Positions 33,831 through 45,053 of a DNA stretch of 64,000 bases are shown here, piece after piece. The stretch is from contig NC_068976.1 of NCBI RefSeq assembly GCF_016808095.1, forward strand, positions 23,282,371-23,346,370, read 5' to 3'. Made by a program: the position numbers and the translations under genes. The notes under the pieces were generated by a model. It was not told the origin of the DNA and searched no databases. It saw only the letters and a program-made list of their open reading frames with translations. Numbering within the stretch: the stretch's first letter is position 1; each line of letters begins with the position of its first letter. The DNA is from Vigna angularis (taxonomy: Eukaryota > Streptophyta > Magnoliopsida > Fabales > Fabaceae).

Positions 33831-34636
33831 TGATGTTTTCTTTTTGTGTTTCTTTATTTCTTTTGCGATGGTTATCAGTATGAGTAGATGATAGGATAAG
33901 TGTTGAAACATCTTCCAGTAAAATACAGTAATGTTACGGAGTATTTTTTTTTTATCATATTTTTTCTTAGTATATTTTAGATATATTTTATTATTATAGT
34001 TATTTTTTTATATAATTGTATTAATATTATATATTATAAACAATATGTTTTGTTTTATTAATTTTGTAATGTCTTATTTTATAAACTGGAAAGCTGAAAA
34101 TGAAATGTTACATGATTTTTTTTTTCTATAATTTGCCAAACTCTTTTAATTTAAATAACAAACTTTTATTAAATATTAATTAGTATTTTATTTCACAAAT
34201 GTCAACCAAGAAAACTTTCCCATCAAAATTGATAAAAGAAAAATAATATTGATTAAATCAATAAAAAAAGGTTAATATTAGTTAGTGGAAAATTGTTAAT
34301 GAACTTTAATCGAAAAATAATATCAATCAATTTAAAAATATAATCAATTTTGATATTTTTGAATTTTTAATAATTATTTGGTATTTAAATAACTTTTTAT
34401 ATTTGATGATAATTAAAACTCTCTATTAAAAAATTAAAATTAATTAAATTTGAATTTTCTAATTCAAACAAAAACATTTAAAATGAAACAACTTAATGGA
34501 GAGTAATTCAAAATTCAATATATATTTTACATATGAATTTTTCCATCCAAACAAATTATTAAATTTCCGATTCAAATATAAAGTAAGATATTAATTCTTC
34601 TTATGTGAGATCTAAAGTGCATATTCATATATTGAT

Positions 34637-37272
34637 TGTAACATCTCAAAAATACAGTATACACTATATAATAGATTAATTACATTTAATCATAATTCAT
34701 ATCAGTCTTATACTAAAGAGCGAACGCTCATGGCCGAACGGCTTTACAAAAAGGATCACAAATCTAAGCCGTACAGGTAAGCAAACTTGACCGAACGGAT
34801 TACAAAAGAAAATACCGAACGGTCATAATTAAATAAAGGGAAAGTGATAGAACGACCACCTCACTATAACTAGACAAGGGACCGAACGTTCTACTGTTCA
34901 ATCTTTTCTTCAACTTCTTCCAAATTTTCTTCTTTCAGCGCCTCTTCCAGCCACTCGTCTCCTTCTGCTCACATCCACACGGATGATCATTCCAATGACA
35001 AAGACGGACATACAAAACCAGACACGACAGGAAACGCAGGGTAAGCTTATGTAATTTAATTCATGCATAAACATACATTTCACAACATCACCCAAACAAA
35101 ATAATTCATAGTTCGTTCACACAAAGCCTAATATACTAGACCGACCGTCCGGACTATATGAACTCTGTGTAGCTACGACGCTCGTGCACCCGGGTGATGT
35201 AGTAACTGGAATACTCTCATCAGCTGCCACCCGAGGTTAGTCCTATCTGTCCAAAATACCCCTAAGGACTAGGACCTCCTGCCGTTCCCACACATGACAT
35301 ACCCCCTCTACGTGAGGACGAGTAATCACGGAACATCAGGATGAATCGACAGCTTAGCATTACCACAGTCATACTTTACAAATTTCCAATATTCAAACAT
35401 GAGTCGTTCCTCCCCGGAATGCTCGTTCGTAATTCCAACACACTTCATTCATGTCATATTCTTTTCATCTTCTATTATCAATTATCTCAGTTTCATCTTT
35501 CATTAATCCTCATCTCAATTTCATCTTTCATTATTAATCATGTCAATTTCCTCCTTGTTCAAAGATTTATAAAGACACCAGATACCGAACGTCAATCCTC
35601 ACTCAGAACGAGGACGAACACTTGAGACGAGACAAATGGGTCTCTAGTTCCAGAATAGAATAAGACCGAGAGGTTTACTGTCGGTTTGAGAGAGAAACCG
35701 AGTGTAATAGATATAGCAAGGAACGAATGAATCGAACGTTCTCTACGAAGTGAATCAATTATATGAACTGACTCTTGATAACTCTGACCGAACGCTGAAA
35801 AGACCTCACCAAAGGCTACGACTCTATGCTGAAACCAATCGATACAGACACTTCAAGATATTCCAATAATAATACTTAGAAGAATTCTCATGAAGAAACC
35901 GAACACTTATGAATATTTAACTTATTTGATTTTACATCAAGAAATCCGAATGTCAATAAATGACCGAGCACTGTAGAGAGAAAGCTCTAGTCACGTTGGA
36001 CAAACGCTATTTTCATCAAGATATATCATTAAAGAAACGTGTACGAGCGCTTGGTGTAAGACCGAGCACTTTCTCCGTAAGAGAGCTTGGTGTAAGACCA
36101 AACACTTCTCAGTACGAGCGTTTGGTGTAAGACCAAACACTTATTTAGGACGAACACTTGGTATGAAACCAAATACTACTAAACTGAAAGAGACAAGGCT
36201 TGATAATTATACTTATATACTACTGGGATCGTGTTTTCGAATAACTACATATATAGATATTTAAATTTTATAACAGGACAACAATACACAGCTATACTTG
36301 GCCGAATGCTCAAGCATAGTGGTTTGAGATACAAACGCTCGTTCTCAAATAGGATTCTTTCCAAATGAAAGAATCCACCACCAATCAAATTCACTAGAAA
36401 ACCGAACGGTCGAGGACCATTCAGTATGAACGTACAATTTCTTAGGGGAACTTATATCAGGATCATTTATATTTCAACTCATTTATAACATATAGTTTCA
36501 CCACTTTATACATTCATATTTCATACCATCCAAACATAGAGGTTTCATATTTTACATACATCATAACATAACTCAGACATACTTCATTTCCACTCATTAA
36601 ATAAACGAACGTTCATTCAATCCAATCATATCAACCATCATACATCAAAATCATTCAATCAGCTAAACGAACATTCATACAGTACAACAACATACTAATT
36701 AAATTAAATAAGCTTCCCTTACCTCTAGCGTGAACGAACGTCCTAAAGGCAGATTTTGGTTCGCCTGACTACAGATCTTTCTACTCTCAACGCTCAACAA
36801 CTCTTCAAACTAAACCAAACAACATAAAATTAATAATGATTCAGACCAGATGACAACATGCAACCAGAACTTGGCTTGCATGTATCAGAAAACAATCGGC
36901 TAAGATAAGAAAACTTACCGGTTTCAGAACTCGAAACTGTTCGGTTCAAAATGAAGCTCTGGACGCCGGAAGTGTTTCTATGGTGCCTGAACAGTGATCG
37001 GAGAAGAGAAAGAGTGAGTTTTTGTAGAGAGAAGGGAGAGGTTTTAGAGAGAAGGAGGAGAAATGGAGTTTCGGAAATCAGAGAGGAGAATGGTTGCATG
37101 CAGAGAATAGTGTAAACTTTTGAAACTTTAAATTTTGGCTTTTATCAACCAAAACCGAACGTCCAATTCCTTGCAGCCACCTGTTTTCCATACTCTAAAA
37201 TTTTAACTCTTGTCTCGACACTTGGCTTCCACTAAAAAGGGTTTTGGGAGTGCGCTTTAATGAGATTTGACA
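34637..37272 (-). mobile_element. Solo LTR of a large LTR retrotransposon (2636 bases)
   Basis: Borders are TGTAACATCTC and GAGATTTGACA. The flanking 5-base target duplication is TTGAT (34632-34636 and 37273-37277). No internal coding region is present. Comparison with the LTR at 45.3 kb (shared GGCAGGAGGTCCT, TTTTGGACA, AGGACTAACCT order on the minus strand) sets the orientation as minus. A TATA-like GATAAAAG lies near 37140, and a leader-like C/T-rich stretch follows at 37100-36900. The 89-codon frame at 36830-37099 falls in that leader and is not called a gene. The word CCGAACG recurs through the element. Confidence 0.8.
36045..36180. repeat. Short tandem repeat inside the solo LTR
   Basis: Three to four copies of a unit of roughly 40-45 bases containing GCTTGGTGTAAGACC and AACACTT. 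The related LTR at 45.3 kb also carries a tandem repeat in its middle part, with a different unit. Confidence 0.7.
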
Positions 37273-38429
37273 TTGATTAGTAAACAACTTGAATATATTA
37301 AATATTTATAAGTAGTGTAATAGTTATACGCAAGCAATACAATATATCCAAATAACTCTCAATATTATAAGTTTGGATAAAATCATACTCAAGTATATAT
37401 CATAAGTAGATTTTTATGTTTAATTAAGTTCAGACTTTTATCGTATTTTGTTTATATATTGAGTGCAAACGTATACATTTCAACTTTCGTATAGTTTGGC
37501 AGACCTCCACTTCCTTCCTGTAAATGATAATTCAAGAATCAAGTGTTGTTCAATTTGACTTCTAGGCTTAGCATAACTTTCACTATGACAATAATTAACC
37601 TTTCACTGATATCTAATTATGGTGAATTAGATTAAACATTGTTAAGATTCATTCTCTCTGTTAAACTTTGACCTAATTTTCACAAGATCCAAAATTTAGC
37701 ATTGTTAAGATTATTAAAAAAATTGCCTAGATAATTTGGTAAATGGCATTAATAATATGAACGTAATTATTATACCTAAACACGCTTACATGTAGACTTC
37801 ATATATAATCAAAAAGTAAAATATAGAAATTTATATTTTTCTCTCCTTCATAAATGCAAAAAAAAAAAAAGATTTAGGCTGATTATCAATATTTTATTGG
37901 ATTACATCAAATATTTGGTTTTGTAATGTGGACGTAGAAATTTTTATCCATTTTTCGAAAGCAAAAAATGTGAGCCTTACGAAAATATTACACGAGACGA
38001 GACAAAAGCAAAAGTCATGGACTTAATGAAGAAGATAATGGATGCACTTGGCTTTTTCTTATATTAGCTAAAAATGTAGTAACCATTCATGCACCTGGCT
38101 TTTTCTTCTAGACCCAAAGAAATAAAAGCATATTTAATTTTATTCATGTGTTTCACAACCCACACACTGACCTATTTTTTGGTGCATGTACAATTAGATA
38201 CTACAACTGAGTTAAAAAAAATTAAGTTAATTAGTATCATTTAATTGCACCAGTTTCATTAAAAAAAATAAATGTTTTCATTAAATTATCCTTTCTTTAA
38301 ATTTGATAATAAAAAATTTTAAAAAGTCATTAAATGAAAGAAACTTTAGAAATAGTCTCATTTAAATAAAGTAAAATTAGTTTAGATTTATTGATAGTCA
38401 TAGAGGTTGAATACTTAACATAAAAATTA
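37273..38429. other. AT-rich spacer between solo LTR and foldback element
   Basis: Apart from ankyrin fragment B and a short poly-A run near 37859, I see no gene or element here. Confidence 0.5.
37461..37530 (-). pseudogene. Decayed ankyrin-gene fragment B (exon 5)
   Basis: TATACATTTCAACTTTCGTAT followed by GACCTCCACTTCC and GTAAATG matches the 3' part of exon 5 of gene 1 (about 5100-5162), with one small insertion. TTTGTTTATAT also matches the splice-donor side. It has the same orientation as gene 1, but lies to the right of fragment A, so the exon order is wrong for a single gene. Confidence 0.6.
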
Positions 38430-39861
38430 GGTTTAATCATTTTCAAGGTCCCTAATTTTGTTGAGAAGTCTCAATTAGGTTCAGTTATTTTTTTTCTCAA
38501 TTAAGTCCTTATTTTCGAAAAATTAAAGTCATTAAGTCTTTATTTTCGAAAAATTAAAGTCATTAGGTCCATTAGTTTCGTACCGACACCGTTAAAGAAG
38601 GTGTCACATGTAAGTTTCTGGTTTTTTTGAATTTTTTAATTTTTCTTATTATATTTTTATTTTTTATTTATTTTTATTTTAAAAATAATAATATTAAAAA
38701 TGTCACGTGTCAAATTGATATTGTGCCACATGACAATAACAGTGTGACATGGCACTGATAGTGTCAAGTATCAGTGTCAATGCCACCTATCATTGTCAGT
38801 CCACATATCTAGTTCTTATATTTTTATTTTGTCTCAATTTAGCCCTCTATTTTTATTTTGTCTCAATTTAGTCCTAATTTTAAAAGTTAAGCAATTTTGT
38901 CCCTCTCCAAATTCAAATAAAATTTAATTCGTATATACATCTTAATAAAAAAATGTATTAAAATTGATATTTTTATTAAATATTTTTAACAAGATTAAGT
39001 TTGTTTATATTTTTATTTAATTAATTATATAAATGTTAATTATGTTCTTTAAATATACCTATAAGAGTTAAAAGAAAACATTAACATAACATGGTGGTGT
39101 GAATTTTTGAAATGATTTAGCTCATTGAACAAATTATTGATTGAAATTTCACTTTTTTTAAATAAAAAATTAGAGAAAGTTTTCGTGAAAATGGTAATTA
39201 AAGGTAGTTTCTTCTTTCATGATCTTCTATAAAAAATTCACACAAACATGTTATGTCACTCTTTTTTTAAATCCTTATAGGTATATTTAAATAACATAAT
39301 TAACATTTATATAATTAAGTAAATATAAATATAATTAAACTTAATATTATTAAAAATATTTAATAAAAATATCAATTTTAATAAAAATATTTGTTAAGAT
39401 TTATATACAATTTAAATTTTGTTTGAATTTGAGGAGGGATAAAATTGTTCAATTTTTTAAAATTAAGACTAAATTGAGACAAAATAAAAATAAAGGGTTC
39501 AAATTGAAACACAAGAAAAATATAAGGACCAAATTGAGACTAATGCAATGACATGTGGCTTGACAATGACACGTGGCATGTCACACTGCCATTACCACGT
39601 GGCACTGTATTAGTTTGACATGTGGCTTTTTTAAATTTTATTTAAAAAAAATTAAAAATAAATAAAAATAATAAAAAATAATTTAAAAAATCAAAAAAAC
39701 CACAAACTGACACATGACACCTCATTTAACCGTGTCAACACGAAACTAAAGACCTAATAATTTTAATTTTTGGAAAATAGGGATCCAATTAAGAAAAAAA
39801 ATAACTGAGAACCTAATTGAGACTTGTCTGTAAAATTAGGGACCTCGAAAATGATTAAACC
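38430..39861. mobile_element. Mutator-like foldback element with very long inverted repeats (1432 bases)
   Basis: The left end (GGTTTAATCATTTTCAAGG, TCCCTAATTTTG, then GTCTCAATTAGGTTC) reappears in reverse complement at the right end (GGTTTAATCATTTTCGAGG). Similarity continues inward, including the GTGTCA(C/T)(A/G)TGT and GTGACATG blocks, almost to the centre near 39150. Flanks TAAAAATTA and TAAAATTTA form an imperfect 9-base duplication, the Mutator hallmark. No transposase frame is present, so it is non-autonomous. Its transcript would fold into a long hairpin. Confidence 0.75.
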
Positions 39862-39934
39862 TAAAATTTAGGATAACTCACACATCTTTCTGAATTAAAA
39901 TAAATAAAAAACAAATATTTTTTTAATTATAGAG

Positions 39935-39935
39935 T

Positions 39936-39963
<28 letters not shown>
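39935..39963. repeat. (TA)n microsatellite
   Basis: Short TA tract just right of the foldback element. Confidence 0.85.
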
Positions 39964-39967
<4 letters not shown>

Positions 39968-40916
39968 CGTTGATTCAAAATTATTTTTAAAATATATGAA
40001 GAATATAAAAAAAATAGATGAACAAAAGTATTTTAATAGATTATATTTAATCATCATTGATTTTATAGTTAGTAACCATAACACTATTTTAAAAAGAAGA
40101 ATGAATGCATATCAAATTTTCAATAAAGAGAATCTTGTTATTTCTTGTAAAACATATTTTTAGAATATCATATTTATTAACAGAAAATGATCATGCTGTA
40201 AGATTGTCTTTGTATAATCATGACATATTAGGTCATTTATTTCTTTACTTTTCTTATAATTTGATTTTATATCTTCGCATTGTTACAGGTAATGGAGTGT
40301 TTTCATTATTTTGGTAAATCTTCTGGAATGGTATTGTATATATAATATATGTTATTCTAGTTCCATATAATTATATATTTCAAGATTTTTATTGAAAAAT
40401 TCATCCTTAATTACTTGGATTAATTGAATATAAATTTAGAAAAAATCAAATACCATAAAAGTTTCTGTTTTCATTTTTTTTTCTTATTATCTTCGATTTT
40501 TTGTTATTATTGGTGTTCATGAATCATTGCACTAAAATTCTCTTATCATAAAAAATAAGTTTTCTTTAAAACACTTTTTAACGAATTTAGTCCCTCTTAA
40601 TTGTTTTTAATTTTTTTTATCTGATATGAATTGAATTTCTAATTATATGAATTAAGATAATAATATTAATTATTTTTTCATATTTTTCTTGAGTTTAACG
40701 TCGATGCTTAATTGGTGTAAAAAATTGTTATCAAAAAATTAAAATTTATGTAAGATATAACTTATAAGTATTTCACATATAGATCAATAAATTTATTGTA
40801 ATATATAATTTAAAATTAACTTAAAATATGAAAAAAAAATATTACATCAGCACATTTTAATTAAGTTTTTTTCTTCTTCAACCCACAAAAAATTATGATT
40901 CCTTAAATAAAACATG
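39964..40916. other. AT-rich spacer
   Basis: A 70-codon frame at 40105-40317 is strongly AT-driven (Phe/Leu/Ile/Tyr) and has no recognisable domain. I see no gene. Confidence 0.5.
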
Positions 40917-41475
40917 CACTAGTAGAAAAATGATATTTTATGACATACAAAAATAATATATTATGACGTCTGCACATTTTATAACACAGCAGAAATTTAC
41001 GTCATAATATGTTAAACATATTATAATGTAGTTTCTGAAGTCCGTCATAATATGTGTAATTTATTAGGACAAATTTTCATTTGTTCGTTATAATAGGGCG
41101 GAAGGTATTATGACATAGAAGTTTTTGTACGTTATAATATGTGATCTATTATTACATATAAATTTTTTGTACGTTATAATATGTGATCAACGTATGATGA
41201 CGTTAGTACGTCATAATATATGTTTTTTAAAAAAATTGATTATTACATTTGACATCCAATGAAATTATAATCATATTCTTGTATTATCATCTCATCCAAT
41301 CAATTTATAATCTATATAGCTTCAAATGAACAAATTCAATGCAACTAACAAAATAAAATTCATTTCAAAAATTAAGTTGTCTAATAATATTTAATACATC
41401 ATTTATACATGAAACTATATATTAAATCCAAATATTACATTAATGTACATATACTATTGAAAGTTGAGTAATTAC

Positions 41476-41838
41476 CTTGTCATATTTCTTCATTATCTTT
41501 GAAAAGACCAACACATTCAAAAATTTGTTTCATGAAGTACTTACAAATCCTTAAGAAACGTGCAATACAAGATGTAAAGGAGATTGTGATAACATCTATT
41601 ACGTGTAGTTCTTTAGAAGTCGAAGCTTGTTATAAAACTCAATAAAAGTCCATTTTAATGCTTCTTTTACTTTGCTCAAATTTTCCTTGGTGAAGTTTAA
41701 CTCTGCTTGAAAAGGGTATTTGATGATGCCTCTTATAATTGAACGAGGAGTCTCATATGTGTTATTTAGCTGCACTCGATTAAGTATTTCCACATGATGG
41801 GTTTGATATTCTTCTTCTTGTTTTGTACATTCAACCAA
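41476..41838 (-). pseudogene. PHO1-like SPX-domain gene fragment captured by the CACTA element
   Basis: The minus-strand frame 41838-41599 ends EFYNKLRLLKNYT. Its middle, NRVQLNNTYETPRSIIRGI, matches the region before the last SPX helices in PHO1-family phosphate exporters. After a gap of about 75 bases the next stretch (41524-41476) reads FLNVLVFSKIMKKYDK, the conserved continuation in that family, and is followed by a GT donor. The gap looks like an intron or its remains, with GTAATAG after the first part; no good AG acceptor precedes the second. The EXS membrane domain is absent, so it cannot be a working exporter. Confidence 0.8.
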
Positions 41839-42181
41839 ACAGAATCAAAACATCATTACCCTATTTTCATTTCCCCAAACATACGATTAGACCCAAATGA
41901 ACATTAAAATAGGAAAAACATAGCATACTACATACAAGCAATCAATCACACTAAAATATCTCTCCATACCTGACAATGAATTCTTCCTCACCCGAACTTC
42001 TCCTGTGAAGAATCGCGCCTCACCTCTTCTTTTCACACCTATGCTTCTCAAATTCTAAGCTTGGTTGTCTCTATCCCTCACATTCTCGACCTTGCTCTCA
42101 TAATTTTGCTCTTGTTTGTTTTTCTCCAGGGCTTTTGATGCTCTCCCTCACACCGTTCTCTCTCACGCCAATGTTTCCCCT

Positions 42182-42193
42182 AACCCTAGGGTT
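42182..42193. promoter_or_regulatory. Palindromic telo-box-like motif inside the CACTA element
   Basis: AACCCTAGGGTT lies in a C/T-rich block (about 41970-42240). The AACCCTA motif is common in promoters of plant translation-related genes. It may mark a captured promoter or 5' leader; this is inference. Confidence 0.35.
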
Positions 42194-42701
42194 TGTGATT
42201 TCAAACAAGAATAAGAGAATGAAAGGAACGAAAGAAAAGAAAAGGAAGAAAAGAATCTTAATTCATTCAAATGAATTCACTCTGATATAACCCTGTCATT
42301 GTTTCCCATTTTTTGGAGGAGTGCGCGGTTTAGAGAGAAGACAGGAAGAGAGGAAGAGAGGAACAAGAGTGAGGGAACGTCAAATTAGAAATAGCCAGAG
42401 GAGAGGGAAACGTAAAAAATTACATAGGCAGAAAAATATTATGACGGATTTTTAAAACTCAGTCATAATACATCAAAAAAAAATTATACACTTTATGACA
42501 GGTGTCTATATATACGTAATAATAGGTTTTAAACTTATTTACAAGTTTACCACCGCGTTTCATATTATGACTGATATACAAACTACGTTATAAAATGTCT
42601 TACTTTTATTATGATTCGGTCACCGGTCAACCTATTATGATGGATAATTTTTATCCGTCATAATAGATCGTCATAAAATATCATTTTTTTCACTAGTGAT
42701 G

Positions 42702-44600
42702 GAAGGCAATGAACATTTCTTATGCCAAACGCGACGTTAACAAGTTTTTTCGAGTGCGATAGTTTAGTTTTTGTTAGGATTTTAAAAAATATAGCTAAAA
42801 TTGGTCTTGTATGAAGCAAGTTATATGGTGAAGTATAACAAAGTCTCTATTAAAAATATCCTTTAGTTTAATTTCTTTAAATTTAACTATATTCTTTTAT
42901 AGATTTGTAACTTTTTTAGTGTGTTATGTGGTAAATGGAAAAATGGCATGTTAAAAATTTATCGGTATTTTTTTAATATTTTTAATTTCAGATGTATGAA
43001 ACTCTAATATTTATCCTTTTTGTAAGAAATGGTTATATACAAATGAAGGATTTTGGTCTATTTTGTAATAAATTCTTACATAAAATTGAGCCTTTCATCT
43101 CTCCATAAGTGGTGGTGAGAGACAAAGAGTTGGTAGTTAAAGATTTGCTTCATCAACAACAATAAAAGTACAAACATAAATCCAAAAAATTCAAAAGCAT
43201 AGCCTAACATTCAAATTCAATACAAACATGTGTGTGAACAATGAATAAAAAATCTTCAATAATAAAATGTGTTTTTTAATAAGAAAAACATATTTTATAA
43301 TAAAATGTTTCTTTAGTAAAAGTAATTACGTTCTAAAAATTATTCATCTCGCACTCTTAAATAAAGCAACACGATTCATGAAAACATAATCATTTAAGCG
43401 AATTCTAGATTGAATTATAATGAGAGTGGAACAAACTAGTGAAAAAGATGTGTACGTTTCCGAATAAATTAACGTAGAGCCTTACTAAAAGCAACTTCAA
43501 CGATTCAATCAAACAAGTTAGAGTGTAGATTTATCGTTCAAATCCGTGTATTAATTTAGACTTATAGAATTATATATTAATAAGAAAAAAAAAACCCACA
43601 ACTTCTACGCAAATTTTAAGTAACATTTGTTCTAAACCTCACCCATGTCAAAAGGAGAAGCAAACTGCAACTTTACATTTAAAGATGTTCAATAATTTTA
43701 AAATTTGATAATTTCTTTTTCATTCATTTGATGGCTTATATTATTATTATAATGTAAACTTTGATCATTCAAAATAGAGAAAAAGCTATAAGAATGAAAT
43801 GAACATGACTCAATAAACAAAGTTAAGGGAGTTTCGTTGAGGTGATTCAGGATTTTTTAGGGTTGTTTTGGTGTGATAATTATTTGGTATTGATCTTCAA
43901 TCTTAATGAATGAAAAAAATCTAAAGTTTCAAATTGACAAGAAGACTATTTTCTGTTTCTTAAATTCATGGCCGCAAAATGATTTTTCAAGTTGTCATTG
44001 ATAGCGTCGCGCATGATGTAGCTATGTTAGAGTTTTCTTATGCACAAATTATATATTAGTTTTAAACTGAATGCTATCTCTTTTTCATATTTTAAGATAT
44101 TTAAGGTTAAGAACATAAATTGATAAATGCTTAAATGGAAATTAAATATTATTAGAATATTTAGATTAAGTTAAAAAGACTCAATTGTCTTCCTTTATCT
44201 TGATATTCATGCATGTATGTGAGATAAATAACGAGTTCGTTAAACCTAGCTTCACCTTGTTGAGATAAATTTAAATTTTAAGAGTTTATTAATAATTTTT
44301 TTAATTTAATTTTATTGTTTTGGGTATAGTAATATTTAGTTTGATTTTGATAAAGATAAAATAGGGATAGATAATTTTGATTTTTCATTTATTTAGGTGC
44401 AAGATTACTTCATTTTGTTGATATAAGATAGAGATAGATTAAATATATTTTATTTTGAGTTCGTTGATATTTTACTTTTAGTTTTTATTATTTGTACTTG
44501 TCTCAATGTCCTATTTGCACTTATTTAGAAGTTGTCAAGGTTCGATGAAAATGAACACAGTGAATTAAAGAGTCAAATTATTTGTGTGTGTCACATTTAG
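42702..44600. other. AT-rich intergenic sequence
   Basis: I see no coding region, clean terminal repeat or other element in this stretch. Confidence 0.5.
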
Positions 44601-44602
44601 TT

Positions 44603-44960
44603 TTTTACACAGTAGTATCAAAGTCGATGGTTGGTGATACGAACTGGTACTCGTGATTAAGAATGCTTCCGCTGGAGGGGAGTGTATCAATGTGAAAGAG
44701 ACTCACTCTTGAGGAATGATTGTTGATAATCCAAGTGTGAGTCCAAGTCCCCGATTGGATAAAAATGAGAAAGTAAAGCACTATATAAACGTGAAAGACC
44801 CATTAACTCATTGCCTTAAGATTTTGGATAGAGAGTGGTGTTAATCTCTTATGTGGTTGGGCCTATATCTCATTAGTGTTTGTATCTCTCTACTCGATCT
44901 CCTCCTCCATATACCTAACTCATCTACCATGGGATTAATTAAAAACTTGGTTTATATATA
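44603..44960 (+). mobile_element. Small Copia or TRIM-type relic (primer site, short interior, LTR)
   Basis: AGTATCAAAGTCGATGGTTG at 44612-44631 looks like a decayed tRNA-Met primer site and the usual following bases. A purine-rich GGAGGGGAG lies near 44675. TGTTGATAATCCAAG near 44712 resembles the start of a Copia LTR, with GTTGGGCCTATATCTC further in. A matching left LTR is not evident. Confidence 0.4.
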
Positions 44961-45053
44961 ATTATATATTTCGATGCCAAAGTAACTAATCTACCAAGAG
45001 ATTAATTAAAAACTCGGTTTATATATAATTATATATTCCGATGCTAAAGTCAT
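44929..45053. repeat. Tandem duplication, about 62 bases, two copies
   Basis: GATTAATTAAAAACTTGGTT plus TATATATAATTATATATT and CGATGC is repeated as GATTAATTAAAAACTCGGTT and the same tail, starting about 62 bases later. Confidence 0.85.

Larger units (their letters stand above)
30202..34636. other. AT-rich intergenic region upstream of ankyrin gene 3
   Basis: 30202-30900 and 31425-32400 are duplicates of the upstream flank of gene 2. A (TA)n tract lies at 30965-30999, a possible foldback element at about 32750-33190, and a decayed ankyrin-gene fragment at about 33680-33830. The rest is AT-rich with no coding signal seen. Confidence 0.6.
40917..42698. mobile_element. Non-autonomous CACTA transposon carrying a host gene piece (1782 bases)
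   Basis: Starts CACTAGTAGAAAAATGATAT and ends ATATCATTTTTTTCACTAGTG, so the termini are CACTA inverted repeats. The flanking 3-base duplication is ATG (40914-40916 and 42699-42701). Many subterminal motifs built on TATTATGACG or CGTCATAATA occur at both ends, as expected for transposase-binding sites. No transposase is present. The centre holds an SPX-domain fragment of a PHO1-like gene and a separate C/T-rich, promoter-like block. Confidence 0.9.

Noticed and set aside
36830..37099. 89-codon minus-strand frame with Ser/Leu-rich sequence
   Set aside because: It lies in the leader of a solo LTR with a 5-base TSD and has no domain.
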